A program made the position numbers and the translations under genes. Under the pieces are notes generated by a model. That model saw nothing but the letters and a program-made list of their open reading frames with translations, was not told the origin of the DNA and ran no database searches. DNA of 64,000 nt from Lysobacter capsici (lineage in GTDB: Bacteria > Pseudomonadota > Gammaproteobacteria > Xanthomonadales > Xanthomonadaceae), in the NCBI RefSeq assembly GCF_014779555.2, contig NZ_CP094357.1, positions 4,898,001 to 4,962,000 of the forward strand. Direction: 5' to 3'. Of the stretch, positions 9,901-20,885 are shown one piece after another. Position 1 is the first letter of the stretch. Every line of letters begins with the position of its first letter.

Positions 9901-10987
9901 GCGCGCTCGCGGCGCCGTCTTGCAACACCGACGTCAGGCCTGCCGCGAACTGCTCGAGCTCGCAGATGCGGGCCTGTTCGCCATCGACCAGATCCAGTCC
10001 CCGCGCGCCCACCGCGGTACACACGATCGGCGCGGCATGCGCCATGTAATCGAGCATCTTGAGATTGGTGCCCGCGCCGCTGGTCAGGGGATTGATCGCG
10101 GCGCCGCATTGCCGGAGCAACGCGCTCTTCTCGGCCTCGGAAACGAAGCCCAGCAATTTCACATTGGAAGGCACCGTGCCCTGATACGCCTTGCAGACGC
10201 TGCCGATGACGTTGAATGTCACCGATGGCAATGCCGGAGCCAACTGCCCGACGATGTATTGCAGCGCCTCCACGTTCGGCGGATGCGCGCTGCCGAGGAA
10301 CAACACCCCCCCGTCGCGTTGCGAGTCCGCCGTGGCGTCCATCGGTTCAGGCGGATCGAAACCATTCGGCGCGAGGAAAATACGCTGTAAGGGGAAGCCG
10401 AACACACGGGCGAATTCGCGCCGTTCCTCCTCGCTGGTGGCGAATATCGCCGACGAACAGGCGATCAGCCGCGCTTCCAGATCGCGGATAAACGCCGAGG
10501 CCTGAACGCCCACCGCGCCCTTGAGCATCTGCTGCGCGAGCCGATACTCCACGTTGTACGCGTTATAGATGCGGAATTTTCCGTCGCTGCCCGCGCCCTT
10601 GTCGTACGGCAATGTAAACGGCGATTCGTGGATGATCGCATCGGCATCGGCCGCCAACTCGCCCAACCGGGCGCCGAAATCGGTGTCGAATTCCGAGGCC
10701 ATCGCGACCGCGAGCGCGGAACACTCCGGCCCAATGCCCTCGGTTTCCAGCGACCAGTGGATCTGTTCGGTCTCGACCGGCTTGGGCACCCGGAACTCGC
10801 GAAAACTGGGCGAATGCTCGACTCGCTCCGCTTTCGCGCTGGAGTAAGTCGCCGACAGCAAGGTCACGTCGAACTGCTCGCTCAAATGCCGATAAAGCAT
10901 GTAGTAGCGCTGCTCTCCTCCGCTCGTGGGAGGCACGAACGCAGGAAAGAAGTTGATCGCGAGTAGTTTCTTGCGTTTGTCTGTCAT
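6842..10987 (-). CDS. 1381-residue protein with three tandem GT4-type glycosyltransferase modules
   Basis: The ATG at 10987 starts 'MTDKRKKLLAINFFPAF', directly entering a GT-B fold. Module 1 (about residues 1-395) has 'SGGEQRYYMLYRHL' and 'INPLTSGAGTNLKMLDYMA'. Module 2 (about 400-795) repeats the plan with 'CDYEVHVAQGGGQVRIKELL' and 'VNPLFEGGGSSLKVPDF'. Module 3 (about 804-1381) has 'YRFGEPARGGAEVFLLNVL' and the full EX7E motif 'ESFGIVLLE'; it also holds an insert of about 150 residues that looks like a beta-sandwich. Modules 1 and 2 resemble each other more than module 3. It starts 26 nt after gmd. Likely cytoplasmic, assembling successive sugars, probably D-rhamnose, of an O-antigen. Confidence 0.85.
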   Translation of the reverse strand: MTDKRKKLLAINFFPAFVPPTSGGEQRYYMLYRHLSEQFDVTLLSATYSSAKAERVEHSPSFREFRVPKPVETEQIHWSLETEGIGPECSALAVAMASEFDTDFGARLGELAADADAIIHESPFTLPYDKGAGSDGKFRIYNAYNVEYRLAQQMLKGAVGVQASAFIRDLEARLIACSSAIFATSEEERREFARVFGFPLQRIFLAPNGFDPPEPMDATADSQRDGGVLFLGSAHPPNVEALQYIVGQLAPALPSVTFNVIGSVCKAYQGTVPSNVKLLGFVSEAEKSALLRQCGAAINPLTSGAGTNLKMLDYMAHAAPIVCTAVGARGLDLVDGEQARICELEQFAAGLTSVLQDGAASARMGHAGAALAESKYAWASIAAATATAIDEVLDLSSSAASRKRVLMLCDYEVHVAQGGGQVRIKELLTELGKEFDVTFLCLSDADIEIRRMLAPGVVQRAIPKSESHRREDVESLRNQSVSVADLVSAKHCLDNPQLVAALREEIGSVSVVIFEQCFLTPLLAFVPDGLSVVYSSQNVETSLKQALLAARNDGPQWIEAVEALESRLLERADLLLCVSEEDRDLFCATRKVDNALVIENGVRIPSIHRQSLAPKQSSTDEVSRRPIAVFVGSGHPPNVGAVQYIIDELAGKLPQVTFAIVGSVCQSVMGNSLPDNVVLLGFLGREEKEALFAVADLAVNPLFEGGGSSLKVPDFLVAGLPMLSSAVGARGFPGLRAGEHYVEAQPSQMAELIPQMLDDAALRSRLSSAAMDYVSTHLDWRVLGGKFRRSLRALMPRSRPCKALVLTYRFGEPARGGAEVFLLNVLRELERLDGIEFDVVAPAVGAIRDTLHFSADYDPPSANDRVPAMRGAVHLFPLDPPAKDRFESARTLQSTWMRESLQLGRELAEDLGDGLLGGWNFAERHNGGVIRWAAQTAQIRLPPDTQSLTVSGLALEPVQVSIRLDGKELGVKRLHRKFSFTQHLNTEGRLLELQTSARYQGDDDVRELAYIVDACTATGAYGEVEISLVEGMEQRARQIPVERWVKELVAVTRERPRDQDQLFFGTRGPHSSELEAWLERACVGYDVILAQGVPFSTSVLGAQVAARNGIPAVVLPHFHMEDRYYHWRQFYDVFSTVEAVIAAPAASKSVFFDLIGANAQVAPGGGFDASDFSAESLARGREAFRRIHAGENPFVLVLGRKTGAKNYRMIVQACEQLRAAGHRLDVVLIGPDDDGIALEGSGVHYYGAQPREVVIGALASSLCLANMSESESFGIVLLESWMAMRPVVARSSTLAFTELVQDGHNGFLADNVGDLAGAIKRYLDDSELADRHGSAGIETARGYSWRALAKHLRQIILGVVRDGNRSAACESGSTAPEQGDT

Positions 10988-11013
10988 GGTACTGCCCGGC
11001 CGATCCCTGTCCT

Positions 11014-12907
<1,894 letters not shown>

Positions 12908-12911
<4 letters not shown>

Positions 12912-14320
12912 GGGCGCCTCCCCAGGACCGCGTAATCCGGCCCCACGTTCAGTAACCACAGCATGTCATTGATCGACTTCGCTCCAGGCAAATCGTCCGC
13001 AATCAAGGGCGGCGCGTTGAGTTCGCGATGTGCGCTCAAGCGCTCCACACGCACATCGGTGAAGCCACGGTTCCCCACCAACCATTGCAGCATCGCGGAA
13101 GGCAGGGGATTGCGATGAGTCGGGTCCATATAGAAATAGTGCGCGCCTACCAGCAGGTTTTCCGGGTTCGGCGTCTCCAGAAACAGCAATCCGCCAGGAC
13201 GCAGGACCCGCAGGCTTTCCTCGACCAGTTCCACCACCCGCTCGAACGGAAGGTGCTCGACCAAATGCATCGATGTGATCGCGCCCACGGAACCTTCCGG
13301 CATGCGACGCAGCACCTCGACCGCATCGCCTTCTACGACCTTCAGCCCGGTGCCCTTGCAACTGGCGACGAAATCGTGGTTCAGGTCGATACCGCTGGCC
13401 TCCAGGCCGTGTTCGCCCAACAGTTCCAGCCATTCACCCCGGCCGCAGCCGATGTCCAGCACCGGCGCCTCCAAAGTGCCGGCCCCGACTTCACGGATCC
13501 ATTCCAGATAAGGTTCGATTCGCGCCCGGATCAGTTCGCGCGAACCGCGGAACTGCTCCTCGAACGCCGAATAGAGCGCGTCCATTTTTTCGCGAATACG
13601 CGCCTCGTCGCGCTCGGCGACCTTGGCCGTTTCCATCATCGGCATCAGTTCGCCGATGCTCTGGCGCAACTTCGCGTTTTGGCCGCGCAGCTCGGCGATT
13701 TCGTCGACCAGCAGATTGATGTGGCGGCCCAGCTCATGCGATTCCTGGGCCTGCACCGTGTCCAGGACTTGCTGGCGATCGTGGTTAGCCCCCAGCCGCA
13801 GCAGCGCGTGCGCCCACGACACGAGCTTGCCGACGATCGGCTTGCGCTTGAGTTTCTGCAACCTGAACGGTATCAACAGGCCGTCGATATGAACCTGCTT
13901 GGCCATGCCCTCCTCGGACCAGCGCAGGGCCCCGAGAATTTCCACCTTGGTCAGACGCCGCGCGCGCAATTCCTCGAGGAAATACGTCATCCCGTCCGGA
14001 TCGGGTGCCCGCCTGAGCACGGTGCGATAAGCCGTCTCGACGAAGCTCGCGTCGGACGGGACAAGCAACTCGCCGAGCACGTACTGGCGTTTGGCCGGCA
14101 CCGTGTAGGAGACGGAACGCCAATACGACCCCCTCCTGGACGATCCGGCACCGCCGGAGCGCGCATCGAGCTCGTCGTCGATCCTCGCGAGCATGCGCGC
14201 GACAGCCGCGTCGCCATCGTCTTTCGCCGGCATCGAACCGAGCGGAACGGATTCGCTCAAGCGCGCGCTTACCGAACGCATCACGCCATAGACATCTTTC
14301 GGGTCAGGTTTTTGACTCAC
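12908..14320 (-). CDS. DUF4214 - coiled coil - SAM methyltransferase protein
   Basis: A 470-residue protein from a GTG at 14320 that overlaps the wzt stop by 4 nt. A segment near residues 85-150 ('VETAYRTVLRRAPDPDGMTYFLEELR') is a DUF4214-like helical domain. A helical, probably coiled-coil stretch (about 195-260) links it to a class-I methyltransferase with 'VLDIGCGRGEWLELLGEHG', 'SMHLVEHLPFERV' and 'LRPGGLLFLETPNPENL'. In ABC-transporter O-antigen systems a methyltransferase next to Wzt commonly caps the non-reducing end so that Wzt recognises the finished chain; the coiled coil could act as a length ruler, as in WbdD. Capping is inferred from position and architecture. Confidence 0.8.
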
Positions 14321-15585
14321 GAAATCACCTTGCCCGATTGCACAGGTACGGCCTGACCGGAACCAACTTCCCGCACGACGATAGTCGGTGGGATCCACGC
14401 GCTACCGACGAAATTGTCCTTGTCCAGATTGGCCACGGTGAATATCAGCGCCAGATCGCGCCAGTGATAGTTCTTTTGCAGATGGGTTTCGGTGCTCGAC
14501 AGCGCGACCGAGAACGAATAGGTGCCAGGGCCGAGATTGGCCGGGAAACTTACCCGATATTCCACCTCGTCTCCCGCCCGCAACTGATCGCGGGCTTGCT
14601 TGGTGTGGTGGGTATTGGTTCCGAAGATCGCCTGGCCCAGGCGGTCGCGGATCATGTACCCAAACACCAGCCGTTCCACCGGCTGATGCACGGCAACCTT
14701 CGCCCGCAAGGTCACCGCCTGCCCCACGTTCACGTACTCCACTGGGGCGTCCGTCGCGTCCAGCAATTGCAACTGGGTGATCACCGCTTCACCGGTGCCC
14801 GATTCGGTCGAGATCTTCCCCTCGACCGCGGCCTCGGTCTTGACGGTGCTGTTCTCGCGCTGGGCGATCAGAGCGTTGTAATAGTCGAAAACTTCGTATG
14901 GGTCGCTGTCGAGCACCACCCGGCCGCCGTCGAGCAGGATCGCGCGGTCGCAAAGCGATTGGATCGCCGAGGGATCGTGCGAGACGATCAGCAAGGTCGT
15001 GCCCGCCTCGCGGAATTCGCGAATGCGCTTGAAGCACTTATGCACAAAGTAGGCATCGCCGACCGATAGCGCCTCGTCGACGATCAATACGTCCGGACGC
15101 ACCGCGGTCGCCACGCTGAACGCGACCCGCATCTGCATGCCGCTGGAGTAGGTACGCACGGCTTGATCGAAGTACTCGCCGATTTCGGCGAACGCCTCGA
15201 TCTCCGGCAGCAGTGTTTCGATCTGGTCCTGCGGCAGGCCCATCAGGCCGGCGGCATGGATCACGTTCTGGCGTCCGGTCAGCTCGCTGCTGAAACCCAG
15301 ACCGAGTTCCAACAGGGCCGCGACCCGGCCGTGCAAAGCGATCTGTCCTTCGCTCGGCTTGGTAGTGCCGGTGATCATCTTCAGCAAGGTGCTCTTGCCC
15401 GCGCCGTTCTGGCCGATGATGCCGATCGATTCGCCCTGGTTCACCGAGAACGTCACATGACGTATGACCCAGTGCTCGGCGCGCGGAACCACCGGCACGC
15501 CCATCCAGCGCGCGAAACGCTGCAGTTCGCTACGGTATTCGACGTACGATTTGCCGACCTGATTGACGGTAAGAACGGCGCTCAT
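14317..15585 (-). CDS. wzt: O-antigen ABC transporter ATP-binding protein
   Basis: A 422-residue protein. Residues 1-250 are an ABC ATPase: Walker A 'GQNGAGKST', signature 'YSSGMQMRVAFS', Walker B 'PDVLIVDEALSVGD', H-loop 'LIVSHD'. The last 170 residues or so form a beta-rich domain typical of Wzt proteins that bind the capped end of their own O-antigen before export. It overlaps wzm by 4 nt and the methyltransferase by 4 nt, so transporter and capping enzyme are co-translated. The extended C-terminal domain argues for a terminal-residue-gated exporter rather than a generic teichoic-acid-type one. Confidence 0.94.
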   Translation of the reverse strand: MSAVLTVNQVGKSYVEYRSELQRFARWMGVPVVPRAEHWVIRHVTFSVNQGESIGIIGQNGAGKSTLLKMITGTTKPSEGQIALHGRVAALLELGLGFSSELTGRQNVIHAAGLMGLPQDQIETLLPEIEAFAEIGEYFDQAVRTYSSGMQMRVAFSVATAVRPDVLIVDEALSVGDAYFVHKCFKRIREFREAGTTLLIVSHDPSAIQSLCDRAILLDGGRVVLDSDPYEVFDYYNALIAQRENSTVKTEAAVEGKISTESGTGEAVITQLQLLDATDAPVEYVNVGQAVTLRAKVAVHQPVERLVFGYMIRDRLGQAIFGTNTHHTKQARDQLRAGDEVEYRVSFPANLGPGTYSFSVALSSTETHLQKNYHWRDLALIFTVANLDKDNFVGSAWIPPTIVVREVGSGQAVPVQSGKVIS

Positions 15586-16373
15586 AGCACATCCACCATT
15601 TCTGCCGAAGCACGGCGGAACAGGAACATGCCCACCATCAGCAGGACCACCGTTGCGACCAGCACACTCCACAGGCTCTGCTGTGGCGCGCGCTGATAGA
15701 CGATGATGTCGTGATAGGCCATGGCCAACGGCGCCACCGGGTTGAACAACAACGTCACCTTGAATGCCTCCGGCACCACCTTGATCGGATAGACGATCGG
15801 CGTGACCCAGAACCAGAACTGCAGAATCACGCCCATCACATGCCCCACATCGCGGGCGAAGACGTTCAGGACGCCCACGATCAGGCCCACGCCCGTGGCC
15901 AGCGCCACGGTCAGCGCCATCAACACCGGCAGCCACAGGTAATGCACGTTCGGATAGACGCCTAAGATCGGCAGGATCACCATGATCACGCAGAACAGCG
16001 CCATGCTGTTGACCAGCGAAGAGCCTACCGAAATCATCGGCAGGGCTATGCGCGGGAACTGCATTTTCTTCAGCAGCGAGCCATGGTCGATGAACACCAT
16101 CAGCAAGCGCTGGACGATCTCGGCGAACAGCGACCAGCACAGGATGCCGGAGATCAGGTAAACCGCGTAGGCGTACTTGCTGCCGACCCCCTCCAGTCGC
16201 GCGCCCAGCACGTTCGACAGGATGGTGGCGAAGATCAGCACCTGAGCCAACGGCTGCAGGATGATCCACGCCCCGCCGAAGGCGCTGCGGGAAAAACGTG
16301 ATTTGAACTCGTTGACCACCGATGAAACGATGAATCCGCGATACCGCCATGCGGCCCTGAGTAATGCAGACAT
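15582..16373 (-). CDS. wzm: O-antigen ABC transporter permease
   Basis: A 263-residue protein with six hydrophobic segments. The N terminus 'RYRGFIVSSVVNEFKSRFSRS' and the following 'GGAWIILQPLAQVLIFATIL' are typical of ABC-2 polysaccharide permeases (Wzm/KpsM/TagG). It forms the inner-membrane channel for the Wzt ATPase, moving undecaprenyl-linked O-antigen to the periplasm. Start at 16373 is 17 nt after the stop of the upstream glycosyltransferase; the stop overlaps wzt. Confidence 0.93.
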   Translation of the reverse strand: MSALLRAAWRYRGFIVSSVVNEFKSRFSRSAFGGAWIILQPLAQVLIFATILSNVLGARLEGVGSKYAYAVYLISGILCWSLFAEIVQRLLMVFIDHGSLLKKMQFPRIALPMISVGSSLVNSMALFCVIMVILPILGVYPNVHYLWLPVLMALTVALATGVGLIVGVLNVFARDVGHVMGVILQFWFWVTPIVYPIKVVPEAFKVTLLFNPVAPLAMAYHDIIVYQRAPQQSLWSVLVATVVLLMVGMFLFRRASAEMVDVL

Positions 16374-16390
16374 CCGTTGGGTTCTCTCGG

Positions 16391-17812
16391 TTAGCGATTC
16401 GACGGCGCGAACGCGGATGCGTCGTCGCGGATTGGTTTCGGTTGCATGCCCAGCGCCTGCAGACGCTGCGCTATCCGCTGCGCCGCCAGACGCGGCGAAA
16501 GCAGGTTCACCGCGTCGATGCGCGCCTGCCGGCCGAGGGTCGCGGCGAAATCGCGATCGTCGGCGAGCCGACGCATATGCCGGGCGGCCTGATCCACGTC
16601 GGCTTCGGCCCAATGCGCGCCCGGCTCGTGCGGATACTCGCCTTCACCCACCGGTACCAGCCGATAGCCGACCAAGCAGCTGTTGCGTTCGTTCATGAAG
16701 TCGCGGTTGCCCGACCAGTCGGTACCGATCACCGGCTTACCCAGGGCCATGCATTCGGCCAGGCCCAGGCCGAAGCCTTCCGAACGGTGCAGCGACACAT
16801 AGACGTCAGCGCAGCGCTGCAAGGCATGCACATGCGCGCGGTCGATCACTTCATCGCGCACCACGATGCGCGAATCGCCGGCGACTTCGTTGAGCAGGGC
16901 GCGGAAGGTTTCCAGGTGGCGATGACCGTTGCTGGACTTCAACAGCAATTGCACGTCTGTCCGATCGGACGGAAACGCCCGCCGGAACGCATCGATCGTC
17001 GCGAGCGGATTCTTGCGCGCGACCCAGGAGTTGAAATCGAACGTGCACAGGAACACGAAGCGGTCAGGCCGCAGGCCGAAGTCCTCGCGTTGCAGGCCGC
17101 TATCGGGCACTTCGTTCAGAGGCAATGGCACGCGCAGGATCGGCTTGTGGGTGACTCGCCGGAACGCCTGCTCGACGAATTCCGACGCCACCATGATCTC
17201 GTCCACCCGATCAATCGCGGGCAGCCATGCCGCCGGGATTTCCTGCAACTCCCAAAACCAGCAGCCGATCAGGTAACGGCCTTGCATGCGGGCCTCGCCG
17301 ATGTGCTCGATCGCACTGGGCAGGTAATCGGGATTGACGAAGACAATGCTCACCGGGTGCGGCGTGTCCTGCCCGATCTGTCCCTGCAGGCTTCGATCGT
17401 CAAGCACGTGCGGCAAATCGATATCGATGTCGTGCAACGCCACCGGATAGCCGCTGTCGAGCAGAGCGCGCGCGTACATGCGTGCGCTTTCGGCCAGGCC
17501 GAACTGACCACGGAAATACCCGAACAGATTGACCCCGGCGGCGGACGCGTACTCCGGCGCGACCGACGCGACCGGCGCTGGCGGGTCGACGATCGCGCGA
17601 TCCCAGGCGGGCGTGCGTGCGAAGCGCGCACGCTGCTGGGCCCGACCGGACATCGCGCGCGAGACGCCGTCGCGCAGGACTCGCGGAAGACGCCGGTACA
17701 GCACTTGCAACCAAGCCTGCCGCCGAATCCAGGCAGCCAGATTCAGTAGCAGCAAGCCCGTGCCGCTACTCACGCGCACGTCGGAGTTCAAGAGTCGAGC
17801 CTCGTTAGCCAC
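16391..17812 (-). CDS. GT4 family glycosyltransferase
   Basis: A 473-residue protein from a GTG at 17812. The N-terminal domain includes 'VNLFGYFRGQFGLAESARMY' near residue 95, a pattern seen in GT4 transferases of LPS clusters. The C-terminal domain has 'FDFNSWVARKNPLATIDAF' and the nucleotide-sugar motif 'HRSEGFGLGLAECMALGKP', with the EX7E pair. It is cytoplasmic or membrane-associated, probably acting in O-antigen initiation or chain growth. Its start is only 18 nt after the metB stop, so it may be transcribed by read-through from metB. Confidence 0.87.
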   Translation of the reverse strand: MANEARLLNSDVRVSSGTGLLLLNLAAWIRRQAWLQVLYRRLPRVLRDGVSRAMSGRAQQRARFARTPAWDRAIVDPPAPVASVAPEYASAAGVNLFGYFRGQFGLAESARMYARALLDSGYPVALHDIDIDLPHVLDDRSLQGQIGQDTPHPVSIVFVNPDYLPSAIEHIGEARMQGRYLIGCWFWELQEIPAAWLPAIDRVDEIMVASEFVEQAFRRVTHKPILRVPLPLNEVPDSGLQREDFGLRPDRFVFLCTFDFNSWVARKNPLATIDAFRRAFPSDRTDVQLLLKSSNGHRHLETFRALLNEVAGDSRIVVRDEVIDRAHVHALQRCADVYVSLHRSEGFGLGLAECMALGKPVIGTDWSGNRDFMNERNSCLVGYRLVPVGEGEYPHEPGAHWAEADVDQAARHMRRLADDRDFAATLGRQARIDAVNLLSPRLAAQRIAQRLQALGMQPKPIRDDASAFAPSNR

Positions 17813-17830
17813 GATCGCATCGGCGGACGG

Positions 17831-19012
17831 TCAGGCAGCAAGCGCGCGTTCAAGCTCGGCCCGCAAATCCGCCAAATCCTCCACGCCCACGCTCAACCGC
17901 ACCAGATTGTCGGTAATCCCCAACGCCGCGCGGCGATCGGGCGGAATCGACGCGTGCGTCATCACCGCCGGATGGTTGACCAGGCTTTCCACGCCGCCAA
18001 GCGATTCGGCGATGGTGAACAGTTCGCAGCGCTCCATCATCCGGCGCGCGCCGTCCATGCCGCCCTTGACGTAGATGCTGACCATGCCGCCGAAGCCGTG
18101 CATCTGGCGCTTGGCCAGTTCGTGCTGCGGGTGCGATGTCAGGCCGGGGTAGATGACCTTTTCGACCGACGGGTGGGTCTGCAGCCATTCGGCCAGCGCC
18201 TGCGCGTTTTCGCAGTGGGCCTTCATGCGCAGGTGCAGGGTCTTCAGGCCGCGCAGCGCGAGGAAGCTGTCGAACGGGCCCTGGATGCCGCCGACCGCGT
18301 TCTGCAGGAAGGTCATGCGTTCGGCGAGGTCCGCGTCGTCGCCGACCACGGCGATGCCGCCGACGATGTCGGAGTGGCCGTTGAGGTACTTGGTCGCCGA
18401 GTGCATGACGATGTGCGCGCCCAGCTCGAGCGGGCGCTGCAGGATCGGCGAGGAGAAGGTGTTGTCGACCACCACGACCAGGCCGCGCTTGCGCGCGATC
18501 GCGGCGATGGCGGCGATGTCGACCAGCTTGAGCAGCGGGTTGGTCGGGGTCTCGATCCAGACCAGCTTGGTCTCGGGGCGGATCGCGGCTTCGAACGCGG
18601 CGGTGTCGCTCAGGTCGACCCAGCTGAAGTCCAGGCCGGCGCTGCGGCGGCGCACGCGCTCGAACAGGCGGTAGGTGCCGCCGTAGACGTCGTCCATCGC
18701 GATCACGTGGCTGCCGGCGTCGAACATCTCCAGGATGGTCGAGGTCGCGGCCAGGCCGGAGGCGAAGGCATAGCCCTGGGTTCCGCCTTCCAGGCCGGCG
18801 ATGCAGCGCTCGTAGGCGAAGCGAGTGGGGTTGTGGCTGCGCGAGTACTCGAAGCCCTGGTGCTGGCCGGGGCTGCTCTGGGCGTAGGTCGAGGTGGCGT
18901 AGATCGGCGGCATCACCGCCCCGGTGCTGGGGTCGGGCGACTGGCCGGCGTGAATGGCGAGTGTGCCCATGCCGTATTTGCGGGCATCGCCTTGCGGCGG
19001 TTGTTGGCTCAT
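17831..19012 (-). CDS. metB: cystathionine gamma-synthase/lyase family PLP enzyme
   Basis: A 393-residue protein starting at the ATG at 19012. Family marks are 'YATSTYAQSSPGQHQGFEYSR', 'YGGTYRLFERV', 'ETPTNPLLKLVDI' and the PLP lysine in 'HSATKYLNGHSD'. The fold makes or splits cystathionine in the cytoplasm; synthase and lyase members cannot be parted by eye. The neighbouring cystathionine beta-synthase suits the lyase direction (homocysteine to cysteine), whereas the name metB follows the Xanthomonas gene that borders the LPS locus. It is the housekeeping boundary of the glycan cluster here. Confidence 0.9.
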   Translation of the reverse strand: MSQQPPQGDARKYGMGTLAIHAGQSPDPSTGAVMPPIYATSTYAQSSPGQHQGFEYSRSHNPTRFAYERCIAGLEGGTQGYAFASGLAATSTILEMFDAGSHVIAMDDVYGGTYRLFERVRRRSAGLDFSWVDLSDTAAFEAAIRPETKLVWIETPTNPLLKLVDIAAIAAIARKRGLVVVVDNTFSSPILQRPLELGAHIVMHSATKYLNGHSDIVGGIAVVGDDADLAERMTFLQNAVGGIQGPFDSFLALRGLKTLHLRMKAHCENAQALAEWLQTHPSVEKVIYPGLTSHPQHELAKRQMHGFGGMVSIYVKGGMDGARRMMERCELFTIAESLGGVESLVNHPAVMTHASIPPDRRAALGITDNLVRLSVGVEDLADLRAELERALAA

Positions 19013-19514
19013 TGAGTACTTCCCAGGGGCGGCATTCCGCCGGTTGGCGCAACCGCGAAGTTTAACATTGCGGCCGTGAGCGCCTGTCCGCCCGGGCCCG
19101 GACTTCAGGCAGCGTGCAGGCGGGGTGTGCGGGTGGCGGGTATTTGCGACGGCGGCCACGTTGGGCGGCGGTCGGACGGGGCTGAATGCGCGGTCTGGGC
19201 GGGGTGGCTCGGGCGAAAGCGGCGGTTTGGCTGTGGTTTTGGCGAATTTCTGCTGCTGCTCGCGCGGGGATCGGACTCACTTGACCGATAAGGATCGCGG
19301 CTGGCATGGCCCCGCCCTGGCGAGGCGGCCCCCGAGCTTCAAGCCCCCTCTCCCGCTTGCGGGAGAGGGTTGGGGTGAGGGCGCGCGCCCTCATCCGCCC
19401 TTCGGGCACCTTCTCCCGCGAGCGGGAGAAGGACTCTTCTCGAGGTTTCGGGCAATTCGGGTCAGGGCACCGCAGCGCCCCGGGGACATGGGGCCCGTGG
19501 CCCGGAGCCCGGCC
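19013..19514. other. cbs-metB intergenic region with a repeat pair
   Basis: About 500 bp between two minus-strand genes. It carries two hairpin repeats at 19346-19369 and 19409-19432 and presumably the metB promoter. No conserved protein frame or riboswitch-like fold was recognised. Confidence 0.5.
19346..19432. repeat. two REP-like hairpins of the ccctctcccgc type
   Basis: The palindrome ccctctcccgc-tt-gcgggagaggg at 19346-19369 is followed by 'ttggggtgaggg'. A variant, ccttctcccgc-ga-gcgggagaagg, lies at 19409-19432. The same palindrome recurs at 37174-37197 and 37268-37292, also as a pair. This arrangement is characteristic of dispersed repeats in Xanthomonadaceae intergenic DNA. Confidence 0.85.
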
Positions 19515-20885
19515 TTACTGCACGCGCCGACGCAGGAAATTCAATAAATCGATGCGGGTAATCAGACCGAGGAACTTGTCGCCGTCCATGACGATGGCGA
19601 CATGGCCGCGGTCGAATACCGGCAGCAACGATTCGATCGGGTCGGCGACCGGGATCTTGTCGAGCTTGCTGACCATCGCGGTCGAGACCGGATCGCGGAA
19701 GCGCGATTCGTCGCCGTACACGTGCAGCAACACATCGCTTTCGTCGACGATGCCGACGATGTGCTCGCCGTCCATCACCGGCAGCTGCGACACGTCGTAC
19801 AACTTCATTCGCTGGTAGGCGGTGACGAGCAGATCGTTCGGGCCGACCACCACGGTGTCGCGCTGCGAATACGGACGCAGAATCAGATCGCGCAGATCGC
19901 CGTGCTGTTCGCGCTGGATGAAGCCGTTGTCGAGCATCCAGTAGTCGTTGTACATCTTCGACAGGTACTTGTTGCCGGTGTCGCAGACGAACACCAGCAC
20001 CTTCTTCGGCGTGGCCTGCTCGCGGCAGTACTTCAGCGCCGCGGCCAGCAGGGTGCCAGTCGAGGAGCCGCCGAGGATGCCTTCCTTTTCCAGCAGCTCG
20101 CGCGCGGTCAGGAAGCTTTCCTTGTCGTTGATCGCGTAGGCCTTCTTGACCCGGGTGAAGTCGGAGATCGGCGGCAGGAAATCCTCGCCGATGCCTTCGA
20201 CCATCCAACTGGCCGACTTGTCCGACAAGGTGCCGCGGTTGATGTATTCCTCGAGGATCGAGCCGACCGGATCGGCCAGGATCAACTCGGTGGCCGGCGA
20301 CAACTTCGCGAACGCGCGCGACAGGCCGGTCATGGTGCCGGAGCTGCCGCAACCGAACACGATGGCGTCGAGCTCGCCGCCCATCTGTTCGAGGATTTCC
20401 GGACCGGTGCCGAACTCGTGCGCGGCCGGGTTGTCGGGGTTGCCGAACTGGTTGATGAAGTAGGCGCCCGGGGTTTCGCCGGCGATGCGCTCGGCGAGGT
20501 CCTGGTAGTAATCCGGATGACCCTTGGCCACGTCCGAACGGGTCAGCACCACCTGCGCGCCCATCGCCTTGAGGTTGAAGATCTTCTCGCGGCTCATCTT
20601 GTCGGGCACGACCAGCAGCAGCTTGTAGCCCTTCTGCTGCGCGACCAGGGCCAGGCCGATGCCGGTGTTGCCGGCGGTGCCTTCGACCAGGGTGTCGCCG
20701 GGCTTGATCTTGCCGGCCTTCTCGGCCGCTTCGATCATCGACAGGCCGATGCGGTCCTTGATCGAACCGCCGGGGTTCTGCGATTCGAGCTTGAGATACA
20801 GCTCGCACACGCCGGTGTCCAGGCGCTGGGCCTTGACGATCGGGGTGTTGCCAATGAGTTCGAGTACCGAGGAGTGAATGGCCAT
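19515..20885 (-). CDS. cbs: cystathionine beta-synthase (PLP domain plus CBS pair)
   Basis: A 456-residue protein. The N-terminal PLP-dependent domain has 'ELIGNTPIVKAQRLD', the lysine motif 'NPGGSIKDRIGLSM', 'EGTAGNTGIGLALVA' and the phosphate-binding 'LGGSSTGTLLAAA'. From about residue 335 two CBS domains follow ('VTAYQRMKLYDVSQLPVMD' and 'IVMDGDKFLGLITRIDLLNF'), as in eukaryotic-type CBS, suggesting ligand control. It condenses serine and homocysteine to cystathionine. With the adjacent metB-family gene it gives a complete transsulfuration route to cysteine. No N-terminal haem domain is present. Confidence 0.92.
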   Translation of the reverse strand: MAIHSSVLELIGNTPIVKAQRLDTGVCELYLKLESQNPGGSIKDRIGLSMIEAAEKAGKIKPGDTLVEGTAGNTGIGLALVAQQKGYKLLLVVPDKMSREKIFNLKAMGAQVVLTRSDVAKGHPDYYQDLAERIAGETPGAYFINQFGNPDNPAAHEFGTGPEILEQMGGELDAIVFGCGSSGTMTGLSRAFAKLSPATELILADPVGSILEEYINRGTLSDKSASWMVEGIGEDFLPPISDFTRVKKAYAINDKESFLTARELLEKEGILGGSSTGTLLAAALKYCREQATPKKVLVFVCDTGNKYLSKMYNDYWMLDNGFIQREQHGDLRDLILRPYSQRDTVVVGPNDLLVTAYQRMKLYDVSQLPVMDGEHIVGIVDESDVLLHVYGDESRFRDPVSTAMVSKLDKIPVADPIESLLPVFDRGHVAIVMDGDKFLGLITRIDLLNFLRRRVQ

